Assembly: GCA_965221405.1 (NCBI GenBank)
Contig: CBDCSE010000002.1
Span: 1,488,001-1,552,000 of the forward strand
Length of the DNA: 64,000 nt
DNA from: JAPOUP01 sp965221405
Lineage (GTDB): Bacteria > Pseudomonadota > Alphaproteobacteria > Rhodobacterales > Rhodobacteraceae
Reading direction: 5' to 3'
Both the position numbers and the translations under genes were made by a program. Numbering within the stretch: the first letter of the stretch is position 1; each line of letters starts with the position of its first letter. Shown here piece by piece: positions 45,146-53,600 of this stretch. Below the pieces are notes generated by a model. That model saw only the letters and a program-made list of their open reading frames with translations, did not search any database and was not told the origin of the DNA.

Positions 45146-45616
45146 TTAAGCCCGATGATAGGGTGTACCTGCGAGAATGGAAACAGCCCGGTAGAGCTGT
45201 TCGGCCAGCATCAGACGCACAAGCATATGTGGCCAGACCATTCGTCCAAACGCCAATTGGGTATGTGCACCGTCCCGAAGATCGGGATCCAGCCCGTCCG
45301 CCCCGCCAATCAGGAACGCCACGTTCCTGACACCATTGTCGCGCCATTCACCCAGCTGACGAGCGAATTCGGGTGAGGTAAGGGCGGCACCTCGCTCGTC
45401 CAGCGCAACCACTCTGGCTCCGTCAGGAACCACACGCCTCAACAGATCTCCCTCCGCGGATCGACCAATGCCTTTTGTGTTTCCGGTTTCATGAAGCGTG
45501 AAACGCCCGAGACCCACCGAACGGCCCGTCCGCTCGGCACGGGCGAGATAATCATCGATCAGTTCCCGTTCAGGCCCGGTGCGCAGTCGCCCCACTGAAC
45601 ATACATGCAGACGCAC
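45146..45616 (-). CDS. rlmH: 23S rRNA pseudouridine-1915 N3-methyltransferase
   Basis: A 156-residue SPOUT methyltransferase. Seen: VALDERGAALTSPEFARQL, VAFLIGGADGL with the SAM-binding trefoil knot, and the C-terminal HMLVRLMLAEQLYRA and GTPYHR, all diagnostic. It methylates pseudouridine 1915 in helix 69 of the large subunit. GTG 45616 gives the family start MRLHVCSVGRL; the open frame reaches further but lacks homology. Its start lies 15 bp after rsfS, the typical pair. Confidence 0.95.
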   Translation of the reverse strand: MRLHVCSVGRLRTGPERELIDDYLARAERTGRSVGLGRFTLHETGNTKGIGRSAEGDLLRRVVPDGARVVALDERGAALTSPEFARQLGEWRDNGVRNVAFLIGGADGLDPDLRDGAHTQLAFGRMVWPHMLVRLMLAEQLYRAVSILAGTPYHRA

Positions 45617-45630
45617 AGGTCTTACCGGAA

Positions 45631-46032
45631 TCAGACCCTGGCCGTCAACGCCATGTCTGCACTCATCCACATCTTCTCAAGCTGATAGAACTCGCGCACC
45701 TCGGGTCGGAATATATGGACAATCACGTCGCCTGCGTCGATCAATATCCAGTCGCCTGCGTGCTTGCCCTCAATACTGCAGAGGCGTCCGAGGTCCCGCT
45801 TGAGCCGCTCGGTGAGCCTATCCGCGATCGACGTGACTTTCCGCGTCGATTTACCTGAGGCGATCACCATGTAGTCCGCGATCTCCGATTTTCCGGATAA
45901 TCCTATGGATACAACATTTTCAGCTTTGCTGTCATCAAGAAAGGACAGAATGCGTTCCAGAAGCGCATGGCCTGGAACAGGCTCTGGATGAGATGCCGAT
46001 TTCGGACCTGAATCCGCATCCGTCACGGTCAT
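45631..46032 (-). CDS. rsfS: Ribosome silencing factor RsfS
   Basis: A 133-residue RsfS (Iojap family), which binds uL14 on the large subunit and blocks subunit joining when nutrients are short. Seen: LDDSKAENVVSIGL, SEIADYMVIASGKSTRKV, IADRLTERLK, GDWILIDAGDVIVHIF and YQLEKMW. ATG 46032 matches the usual family start; the longer open frame upstream does not look coding. Cotranscribed with rlmH. Confidence 0.94.
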   Translation of the reverse strand: MTVTDADSGPKSASHPEPVPGHALLERILSFLDDSKAENVVSIGLSGKSEIADYMVIASGKSTRKVTSIADRLTERLKRDLGRLCSIEGKHAGDWILIDAGDVIVHIFRPEVREFYQLEKMWMSADMALTARV

Positions 46033-46268
46033 TTCCCTGACCGTAGCCGCACATTGAGACAGGGCTATTCCTCCTTCGTTTCGTTGCTTTTCCGGCCGGA
46101 CCCGAGAGAGCCCGCCCGAATGATATAGCACCATTACCGCACCTGCGGCGCTGAAAGCAAGTCCCACACCGTTGATATCACGCCGCTTTCTCCTGTCAAA
46201 CCCGCGGCGCCGGGTAGTGCCGTGACGGCTTCCCGTTCCCCGCCGCAACCGCACGGGAGAGCGGATCT
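46033..46268. other. upstream region of rsfS, no gene recognised
   Basis: About 235 bp holding the presumed promoter of rsfS-rlmH. The codons upstream of rsfS stay open but show no conserved features. Confidence 0.35.
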
Positions 46269-46500
46269 ATGGCAACAGCCACACTCACCGACGCCCGGGC
46301 CGGGCGCTCAGGCCCTATGGGTCCGCCCGCGACGCGCGCGGCGGCACGCTGAAGGGCTCAGCGGCCGGGTGCTGCCATCGGGCGGCAGGCGCTGGGTCGT
46401 CCACTGCCAGAACGGGGGCCGGCGCGTATCGAGGACCGTTTGGGACAGCCGCGGCCCCGGCCTCGGGGCACTGGTGGGGCCGGACGGGGAACAGTCGGCC
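46269..46500 (+). pseudogene. Tyrosine-recombinase (P4-type integrase) N-terminal fragment
   Basis: Reading across frames gives MATATLTDARA in one frame, ALRPYGSARDARGGTLKG in a second, and LSGRVLPSGGRRWVVHCQNG in a third. Together these follow the N-terminal DUF4102/arm-binding domain of P4-like integrases (LTD...RALKP...D...GL.LRV..SG.R.W...Y). At least two frameshifts and loss of the whole catalytic domain show it is a relic. It abuts the leader-distal end of the CRISPR array. Confidence 0.5.
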
Positions 46501-46527
46501 ATGTCCACCTCGAGGCTGGCATTAAGC

Positions 46528-46710
46528 GATTCATCCCCGCGTATGCGGGGAACAGCTCTATCTCGCCGACTGAAAAAGGAAGGGCGGCGGTTCATCCCCG
46601 CGTGTGCGGGGAACAGGGCGATCCCGGCGTAGGTCTGGCCGCCCCGGTCGGTTCATCCCCGCGTATGCGGGGAACAGACGGGTCTTTTTCAGAAGTTTTA
46701 CGTTCATCCC
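46528..46710 (-). CRISPR. Leader-distal end of the type I-E array (3 repeats)
   Basis: Repeats start at 46528, 46589 and 46650, exactly 61 bp apart (28-bp repeat plus 33-bp spacer). The first begins GATTCAT instead of GGTTCAT; the first and third carry GTATGCGG where the rest of the array has GTGTGCGG. Degenerate repeats mark the old, leader-distal end. The third spacer (46678-46710) is interrupted at its repeat junction by the IS66 element. Transcription is inferred to be leftward from the leader at 55.7 kb. Confidence 0.95.
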
Positions 46711-46740
46711 GGGTAACTGCTCACCCCCTGTGGAGGCGGT

Positions 46741-48201
46741 TCAGGCGTCGTGCTCTCTGATTATTTTGGTGGCGTCTCCGGCGAGCGCGATCTGTATGGC
46801 GACAAGGGGATTGTAGCCCTGTGCGGCCATGGAGATCAGATAGCCTGGGATCCGGCACCAGGCTTCGGCGTGGAACTGGGTGCGGAAGCACCCGGACACT
46901 TTGAGCTTGACCTTTGCCATGCGGATCTTCTGCTCGCCAGTGTTGTTGGTGAAGCTGGCGTGTGGGTCACTCATGAAGCGCAGGACGGAGTCCTCGTGCC
47001 TGACGAGGCGTTCATGCAGGTTGTGCGCGTCGGACTTCGCGATTCTGCCGCGTTTCCCCTTGGGGCGTGGTGGGATCTTGGGCAGTTCCCTGCGCCCATG
47101 CCCGGGGATGGTGCGATACCGCGTGCGCACGGTCCGTCGGAGATCCTCGGTCAGGGTCTTGGTGGGGCCTGCGTTGACCCAGTGACATGCCAGGCGGAGC
47201 AGTGTCTTCATCAGGCGGGCCCAGCGCATGCCGCTGGAGTCGACGATGAAGGTCAGTTCGCGGAGCAGGTGCGAGCCGCAGAGCTGGTGCCTGCAGCCGG
47301 TGTAGGTCAGGTAGGCCTTCCAGCAGTCATGGACCAGCGTGCCGGCGTAGCGCGGGATGACGCCGATCGCCTCGATGGCTTCCCTGCCGCGCCTGCGGTG
47401 CAGGAATCTCAGGGTCAGATCTCCGTCGCTCAACACATGGAGCCACTGGGTCCTGCCGTCGACCCGCAGGCCGGTCTCGTCGGCGTGCAGGGCCGGGGCT
47501 TTCAGCAGCTGTGCGACGGCGGCCTCCTCCCACGGTCCGAGCGCGTCGTGCAGGCGCCGGACGTAGCCCAGGCAGGTGGCCTCGGAAAGGTTGAGGCCCG
47601 AGAGGGCCTGCACCAGCTGTGTGGCCCGGCGCAGGGAGAGCATGTGGGCGACGGGCAGGTTGACGGTGAAGGCCTGCAGGCCGGTGCCGTACTGGAGCGG
47701 GCCGGGCATGGCGTCGGGGAACCGCCCCTTGGTGCGGGCCCGGCACGCGGGACATTCCTTGACTTCGGCGTCCACGCGGCGCGCCACGGTCTCGAAGACG
47801 ATGTCGTACAGGACGCGGCGCTCCCGGGCGACGGGGTTGATATCCGAGAGATCGGCGCCGCAGGCATCGCAGGCCGCGACCATGACTGTCTCCGCGACGG
47901 TGGTCCTGCGCAGATTGGCGCTGGTCTGCCCGTTCCCGCGCATCCCCTTGCCACTGCTTCTGGAGGCACGCCGTGCCGTTTCGTCCTTCGGCGTCTGCGA
48001 CGGCGGCAGGCTGGAGTTGCGGTCACTCTTGCGGGTTGTCTTTTCCAGCAGGACGGTGATCAGCACGCCCATCAGCGTGATCAGGATCCTGAACATCGCA
48101 TCGGCTTCCGCCGACACCTTGCCGTCCCTGCGCAGTGCCGCGATGCCGGCCTTCGCGCCCTCGAACTCGTCGCGCAGCGAGGCGGCGTTCACCGTCGCCA
48201 T
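46741..48201 (-). CDS. tnpC: IS66-family transposase (TnpC)
   Basis: A 486-residue DDE transposase. The N-terminal segment has a leucine-rich region and SDRNSSLPPSQTPK; a zinc-finger-like ACDACGADL and CPACRAR follow; the catalytic residues lie in LHADETGLRV (Asp), VHDCWKAYL (Asp) and NNTGEQKIRMAKVK (Glu). The frame is uninterrupted, so the element may still move. ATG 48201 shares a base with the methylase stop (TGATG), which implies translational coupling. Confidence 0.92.
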   Translation of the reverse strand: MATVNAASLRDEFEGAKAGIAALRRDGKVSAEADAMFRILITLMGVLITVLLEKTTRKSDRNSSLPPSQTPKDETARRASRSSGKGMRGNGQTSANLRRTTVAETVMVAACDACGADLSDINPVARERRVLYDIVFETVARRVDAEVKECPACRARTKGRFPDAMPGPLQYGTGLQAFTVNLPVAHMLSLRRATQLVQALSGLNLSEATCLGYVRRLHDALGPWEEAAVAQLLKAPALHADETGLRVDGRTQWLHVLSDGDLTLRFLHRRRGREAIEAIGVIPRYAGTLVHDCWKAYLTYTGCRHQLCGSHLLRELTFIVDSSGMRWARLMKTLLRLACHWVNAGPTKTLTEDLRRTVRTRYRTIPGHGRRELPKIPPRPKGKRGRIAKSDAHNLHERLVRHEDSVLRFMSDPHASFTNNTGEQKIRMAKVKLKVSGCFRTQFHAEAWCRIPGYLISMAAQGYNPLVAIQIALAGDATKIIREHDA

Positions 48202-48860
48202 CACTCCGCCTCCACGGCCATGAGAGCCGCCATCACCGCCTGACGCTCGGCCGCCGGCATCCGCCTGTATTTCCCGGCCCAGCGCACCGCCTTGCGCTTG
48301 ATGCGCTGGCGGTCGGTCGCGTTCCGCCCGGCATGGCCGACCCCGTGCGTCCGACCCGGCGCGAAGTTGAACCACACCACCTCGGTGCGCACCCGGGCCT
48401 GGGTCGTCACCTGCCAGGCGATGCGGCGCCAGCCCTTAAGCATCTCATCGTAGAGCGCCGCGGGATGGCCTGAGACCATCACCTGGCAGGGCAGCTCCCT
48501 GAGCAAACCGAGGAGCACGACATGGTCGGCCTCGCTGTAGTCGTGGCGGTAGCGCCGGTCCGACAGGCGGGTCGCCCGCAGGTACGGCGGGTCGCTGTAC
48601 ACCAACTCCGTGCCCCGGAACGGGAAGGTGGCCAGGAACGCGTGGGCGCAGTCGTGGATCAGCTCCACCGGGTAGGCGCACGCGAACCCGTCCAGCGCCC
48701 GGCGGTCCCGGTCGATGCCGATCGAACGCAGCGCCGGCGCCTTGCGCTGCATCAGCGCACCACCGCCGAGATGACTCTCAATATAGAGATCGTGCGGCGG
48801 CTGGAGCCCCAGAAGCATCTGGCACAGCCCGCCCGTCGCCTTGGATCCAAAATAGCCCAC
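48201..48860 (-). CDS. D12-class DNA N6-adenine methyltransferase inside IS66
   Basis: A 219-residue Dam-like methylase: N-terminal GYFGSKATGG (SAM-binding FxGxK variant), YIESHLGGGALM in place of the usual EPFxGGGA, IGIDRDRRAL, and the catalytic VYSDPPYL motif. The C-terminus is basic. The start is GTG 48860 with GGGGG nearby. It lies inside the IS66 ends and is coupled to the transposase, so it travels with the element. It could methylate the IS ends or its promoter to tune transposition, as host Dam does for IS10; this is inference. Confidence 0.85.
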   Translation of the reverse strand: MGYFGSKATGGLCQMLLGLQPPHDLYIESHLGGGALMQRKAPALRSIGIDRDRRALDGFACAYPVELIHDCAHAFLATFPFRGTELVYSDPPYLRATRLSDRRYRHDYSEADHVVLLGLLRELPCQVMVSGHPAALYDEMLKGWRRIAWQVTTQARVRTEVVWFNFAPGRTHGVGHAGRNATDRQRIKRKAVRWAGKYRRMPAAERQAVMAALMAVEAE

Positions 48861-49041
48861 CGGCAGCCCCCGTCGCTAACGATGGGCACCGATAGACCGA
48901 TCCGGCTACGCTGTCAACACCCCAACGCAACCGGACTGTTCACCATCAATGCCACAGGCAGACGCACAAGGCCCCGCACGCCGGCAAGCGATCGTCACTG
49001 TGACATCACATCGACATCAGCGGGTGAGCAGTTACCATCCC

Positions 49042-49069
49042 GGTTCATCCCCGCGTGTGCGGGGAACAG
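49042..49069 (-). CRISPR. Isolated array repeat between the two insertion sequences
   Basis: One canonical repeat (GGTTCATCCCC...GCGGGGAACAG). Its left neighbour spacer ends in the IS66 duplication. Its right spacer is 49070-49100 plus 50691-50692, split by the second element. With both elements removed it stands 61 bp from the repeats on either side. Confidence 0.95.
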
Positions 49070-49100
49070 GTGTGTTGCGCGGCATTGCCGCTGTTGCGCA

Positions 49101-50682
49101 GGGCGTGATTCTCGTATGGCACCTGGTTGCGGGACATTCCCGGTTTGAGGATTGCCGGTTCCCTTGGAGCATTTCCCATGCGCGATCGAAGCGATCGGAG
49201 AGTGCCAGAGCGCGCAGGGTGATGATTGCCTGCCCGCCTGCGTGTCTCCATTTCATTCCCGACCGCCCGGGTCCTTGCGTGATCAGGCTCCCGTTCACCG
49301 GTTCCACGGTTCCGCCTGCGGTCATGGGGCCGTCCGCCCCGCATTCCGCGTGGTCCATCCCCTGCCTGCCGTTCCTGTAACAGGTGACCGTTCTGGCGAT
49401 GTCCGGCGAATACCGTCCGCGAAGACAGCCAGGCGACCTGATCACGCCGTCGGCCCCGCCCGGTCCGGCCAGCGGCCTTTCGCGCGGGATCCGGTATTTC
49501 CGACCCCCTTCGCCGCTGTCCCTTCCGTGCGCGGGGCCGACAGCTTCCTCCAGCCTTTCAGCCGCATGCCGGAAGTCCGGCACCTGTTCCGCCGCCGGGA
49601 AGGCTTCGCCGGGGAACCGCCGGCTGTCCCGCGCGCCGCTGGCGGCCGTGACGGGCCGGAGGCCGAGACGTTTCACCCGCAGGCCTGCGGCCCCGTCCCT
49701 GACCAGCCGCTTCAGGCCCGCCTTCCCGGGCCCGGGCATCCGGCCGTGGCGGATGGTGCGGATGGTGTCGCCGGCCGCCGCCGCGACGGTGGCGGTCCCG
49801 CAGGAGGCCCCGCGCCACTCCACGGCGCCGGACCCCCGCCTTCCGGCGCTCCCGCCCGCCATGGGGACTGTCAGGCCGTCGATCCGGATGGGCGCCACCG
49901 ATGCGCCGGCGGGCGGCGCCCCGCCTGCGCGGATCTCCCCGTAGGCGGCGTCGGCGGTCGCCTCCCGGTTCCGGCCCGCAGCCCCGTGGAGCCCGATCGG
50001 GCCCGACACGCCGGGACACATGCCGCCGTGGGTGCGGAAATCCCTCACGCGGTCGCGCGGCGGCGGGAACGGCAGCCTGAAGGGCGCGTTCCGCGCGGCG
50101 GGAGGGGCCCGGCATCCCCCGGTCAGCCCGACCGTCCGTCCGGCCGGCAGGACCGGCGGGAAACCCCTGCGCCGGTATCCCGGGCGCCGGTACCCGACGG
50201 GCCCGGACGTCGCCATAACCCGCTTCGCCGAACGGTCCGCGCGGCGGTATCGCCTGCCCCCGTGAACGGTCCGGGGATCCTTGCGGCGGGCGGAAGGAAG
50301 GCGGTCCCGGGGATGCCGGCGGACAGCCGGTCGCCGGCATCGCGGACCGCGGTCTCCAGTTCCCGGGAACCGTCGCGCACCGAACGTTCGCGCACCCTGT
50401 CGGGAACCGTTTCCAGGTGTGCCCCATAGGCTTCCGGCAGGACCTCCGGGAACAGGAGCCCGCTCCCTTCCCTGAGGGCCGCAACGCGCGTATCCAGCAG
50501 AAACATGCCGCCTGTCCACATCGGTGAATGCATGGTCCCGTTCAGGAAATCCCGGCCGGAGGCAACAGGCCGAAGCCGGACAATGGCACCAAAACCAGCA
50601 ACAGTTGTCGGAGATTGTGGTCGTAACGCGATCAAAAAAAGAACGTATGAGGTACAAACTGCACCATATCAGGATCACGCCC
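49101..50682 (-). mobile_element. ISKra4-like insertion sequence in a CRISPR spacer
   Basis: 1582 bp with imperfect inverted ends: GGGCGTGATTCTCGTATGG on the left (49101) and, read from the other end, GGGCGTGATCCTGATATGG (to 50682). It is flanked by the 8-bp direct repeat GTTGCGCA at 49093-49100 and 50683-50690. Removing the element and one copy leaves a spacer of exactly 33 nt between repeats 49042 and 50693. The ends are almost identical, so the insertion is not ancient, although the transposase frame is decayed. Confidence 0.88.
49150..50560 (-). pseudogene. ISKra4-like transposase, frameshifted
   Basis: The C-terminal half is in one frame: GLTVPMAGGSAG (the VPMxGG motif), VPDFRHAAERLEEAVG, and MTAGGTVEPVNGSLITQGPG followed by RSGMKWRHAGGQAIITLRAL, the typical end of ISKra4 transposases. 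The N-terminal part is coherent in another frame (LREGSGLLFPEVLPEAYGAH). At least one frameshift therefore lies in between. A 555-codon frame spans the whole element, but its first third is Arg/Pro-rich antisense-like translation. Limits of the gene are approximate. Confidence 0.65.
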
Positions 50683-50692
50683 GTTGCGCAAC

Positions 50693-53600
50693 GGTTCATC
50701 CCCGCGTGTGCGGGGAACAGGCCACCAGTGGCGCGTCCTCATTGTAGGTGTGCGGTTCATCCCCGCGTGTGCGGGGAACAGGCTGGTATGTGGGCGCCCC
50801 AGTTATTGGCCACCGGTTCATCCCCGCGTGTGCGGGGAACAGGGCGCGGATCGGGGTGCGCGTCACCCGGCCGGGGGTTCATCCCCGCGTGTGCGGGGAA
50901 CAGGAGAAACGGCGGCTTCGCCCGCCTTAGAACCCAGGTTCATCCCCGCGTGTGCGGGGAACAGTTCATGGGGTTTCCGCCAACTTCGGGCGGGAACGGT
51001 TCATCCCCGCGTGTGCGGGGAACAGGCGCAGCGTAATACAAAAGGCTACAAAGTACCCGGTTCATCCCCGCGTGTGCGGGGAACAGTTACGGGCTTTCCC
51101 ATAGCCATGTCAGTTCCTCGGTTCATCCCCGCGTGTGCGGGGAACAGCGGGTATGGTCCTCCATTCCGCCAATATCACGCGGTTCATCCCCGCGTGTGCG
51201 GGGAACAGGTTTCGACACCGACACGACGTATCCAGTCCTGCGGTTCATCCCCGCGTGTGCGGGGAACAGGTCTGGCGTGAGCTCGCCAACTCCCTCAACG
51301 ACGGTTCATCCCCGCGTGTGCGGGGAACAGGTCGGGGCTCGCCATGACGGGACGGCCCCTGTCGGTTCATCCCCGCGTGTGCGGGGAACAGGCCGAAATC
51401 TGCGGCGGTCCGTAACGTTTCGGCGGTTCATCCCCGCGTGTGCGGGGAACAGCGGCGGCGCACGCGGTGATGGAAGCCGGACTGCGGTTCATCCCCGCGT
51501 GTGCGGGGAACAGGGATTTGGCGGGGAGATTGCGCCAGTCGTCGACGGTTCATCCCCGCGTGTGCGGGGAACAGCTTCCGGAACTCCTCCCGCACCGGGG
51601 GGATGTCGGTTCATCCCCGCGTGTGCGGGGAACAGACCAACTGATCGGGCGTCTCCTCGGGGGCGCCCGGTTCATCCCCGCGTGTGCGGGGAACAGGTTT
51701 TCCAGTGCCGCCTTTCTGGCCTCGGGGCCGGTTCATCCCCGCGTGTGCGGGGAACAGGGCATTTTTCTCTCCGTGTTGAGACCCGGGACCGGTTCATCCC
51801 CGCGTGTGCGGGGAACAGCCACAGTAAACAGGCGCAATATGCATACAAAACGGTTCATCCCCGCGTGTGCGGGGAACAGCCATCCCTCGTCACCGAAGCG
51901 GTAATCGCCGCCGGTTCATCCCCGCGTGTGCGGGGAACAGTAGGTCCGCCGACATACCAACGGATCGGGCAGCGGTTCATCCCCGCGTGTGCGGGGAACA
52001 GGATTTCAGAACCGCGCCGAGGGGAAGCCAGTTCGGTTCATCCCCGCGTGTGCGGGGAACAGTGATGTTCAGCCGGGCACGGTCACTCAAGGGCCGGTTC
52101 ATCCCCGCGTGTGCGGGGAACAGACGGGGCGCAGGACCATGCTGGCGTCCGTGGTCGGTTCATCCCCGCGTGTGCGGGGAACAGTTCGGAATGTCGGTCC
52201 AGAGATTGCCGATAGGCGGTTCATCCCCGCGTGTGCGGGGAACAGTTTTCCCTTTCCTTCTCTCCAGTGGTTACGGGCGGTTCATCCCCGCGTGTGCGGG
52301 GAACAGGCCTGGCTGGCGCAGAAAACGCGGAGTTTTACCGGTTCATCCCCGCGTGTGCGGGGAACAGATGGAACCTCCGGCGCATCACCCGTGACCAGAC
52401 GGTTCATCCCCGCGTGTGCGGGGAACAGGCCAGTGCCCCCGCCCAGCCCAGCCGGACGTTCGGTTCATCCCCGCGTGTGCGGGGAACAGGCCGGGGAGGC
52501 CAAACCGCCGTCCCCCGACTGCGGTTCATCCCCGCGTGTGCGGGGAACAGGTGGAGAACCACGCGCACAGCGTCGCGCTGCACGGTTCATCCCCGCGTGT
52601 GCGGGGAACAGAAACGCACGGCGGCGGCGAACTGGAACAAGCCTGGTTCATCCCCGCGTGTGCGGGGAACAGCTCGATCTCCCCGGCCGTCTCGGCCGTC
52701 AGGACGGTTCATCCCCGCGTGTGCGGGGAACAGCCCGCTGAAGGCCACCCCGCTCACCGTGCCGTCGGTTCATCCCCGCGTGTGCGGGGAACAGCGCCCA
52801 GCGCCGCCGCGTGCCCCGCCGCCGACCGGTTCATCCCCGCGTGTGCGGGGAACAGCGATCCAGACGGTGGGAATTTGCCGTCAAAGACGGTTCATCCCCG
52901 CGTGTGCGGGGAACAGCTGCACCGCGTCACAGTGACAGGCGACGACGACGGTTCATCCCCGCGTGTGCGGGGAACAGAGGTTATCTCGGTCCCATCTTCG
53001 TAAGGGCTCCGGTTCATCCCCGCGTGTGCGGGGAACAGCGACTAAACAAAAGGGCGGCACAGTGTGCCGCCGGTTCATCCCCGCGTGTGCGGGGAACAGA
53101 TGTTTCATGCGCGGATGGACCGCTCAGCGGCCGGTTCATCCCCGCGTGTGCGGGGAACAGTTCCTAGTGCGTCCAGTGGTCCGGGTCAGGGTCGGTTCAT
53201 CCCCGCGTGTGCGGGGAACAGTTGGTGTTGACCGTGCCACCATGCGGCGTGTGCGGTTCATCCCCGCGTGTGCGGGGAACAGGGGTGCTGTCGGTATCAT
53301 CAACTCCACCAACGCGGTTCATCCCCGCGTGTGCGGGGAACAGTTTCCGCCTGTTCGAGACGTCATCGTATTGTCCGGTTCATCCCCGCGTGTGCGGGGA
53401 ACAGCGCTGGTGAACCCGAGGCACAATTTCCGGGGACGGTTCATCCCCGCGTGTGCGGGGAACAGAAGTCCCAAATTTTCAATCCGTTCGGTGATTTCGG
53501 TTCATCCCCGCGTGTGCGGGGAACAGAATTTGCGGCGCGGACTCAACCGCAGCGTGATCGGTTCATCCCCGCGTGTGCGGGGAACAGATTTTCTCTCCAT

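Larger units (their letters stand above)
46713..49035 (-). mobile_element. IS66-family insertion sequence carrying a DNA adenine methylase
   Basis: 2323 bp bounded by inverted ends GTAACTGCTCACCC (left, from 46713) and its complement GGGTGAGCAGTTAC (right, to 49035). It is flanked by the 8-bp direct repeat CATCCCGG at 46705-46712 and 49036-49043, as IS66 elements produce. Deleting the element and one duplication copy rebuilds a 33-nt spacer followed by an intact repeat. It contains one tnpC-type transposase and a methylase gene; tnpA and tnpB are absent, as in the ISBst12-like subgroup. Confidence 0.92.

Noticed and set aside
46711..46760. A fourth, degenerate distal CRISPR repeat (GTTCATCCCGGG near 46702)
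   Set aside because: The resemblance is explained by the IS66 target duplication CATCCCGG, which copies the junction of the spacer with the next repeat.
49032..50699. A single 555-codon protein across the second insertion sequence
   Set aside because: The first third is an out-of-frame, Arg/Pro-rich reading and the frame crosses a CRISPR repeat at its end; only the middle and C-terminal parts match ISKra4 transposases.
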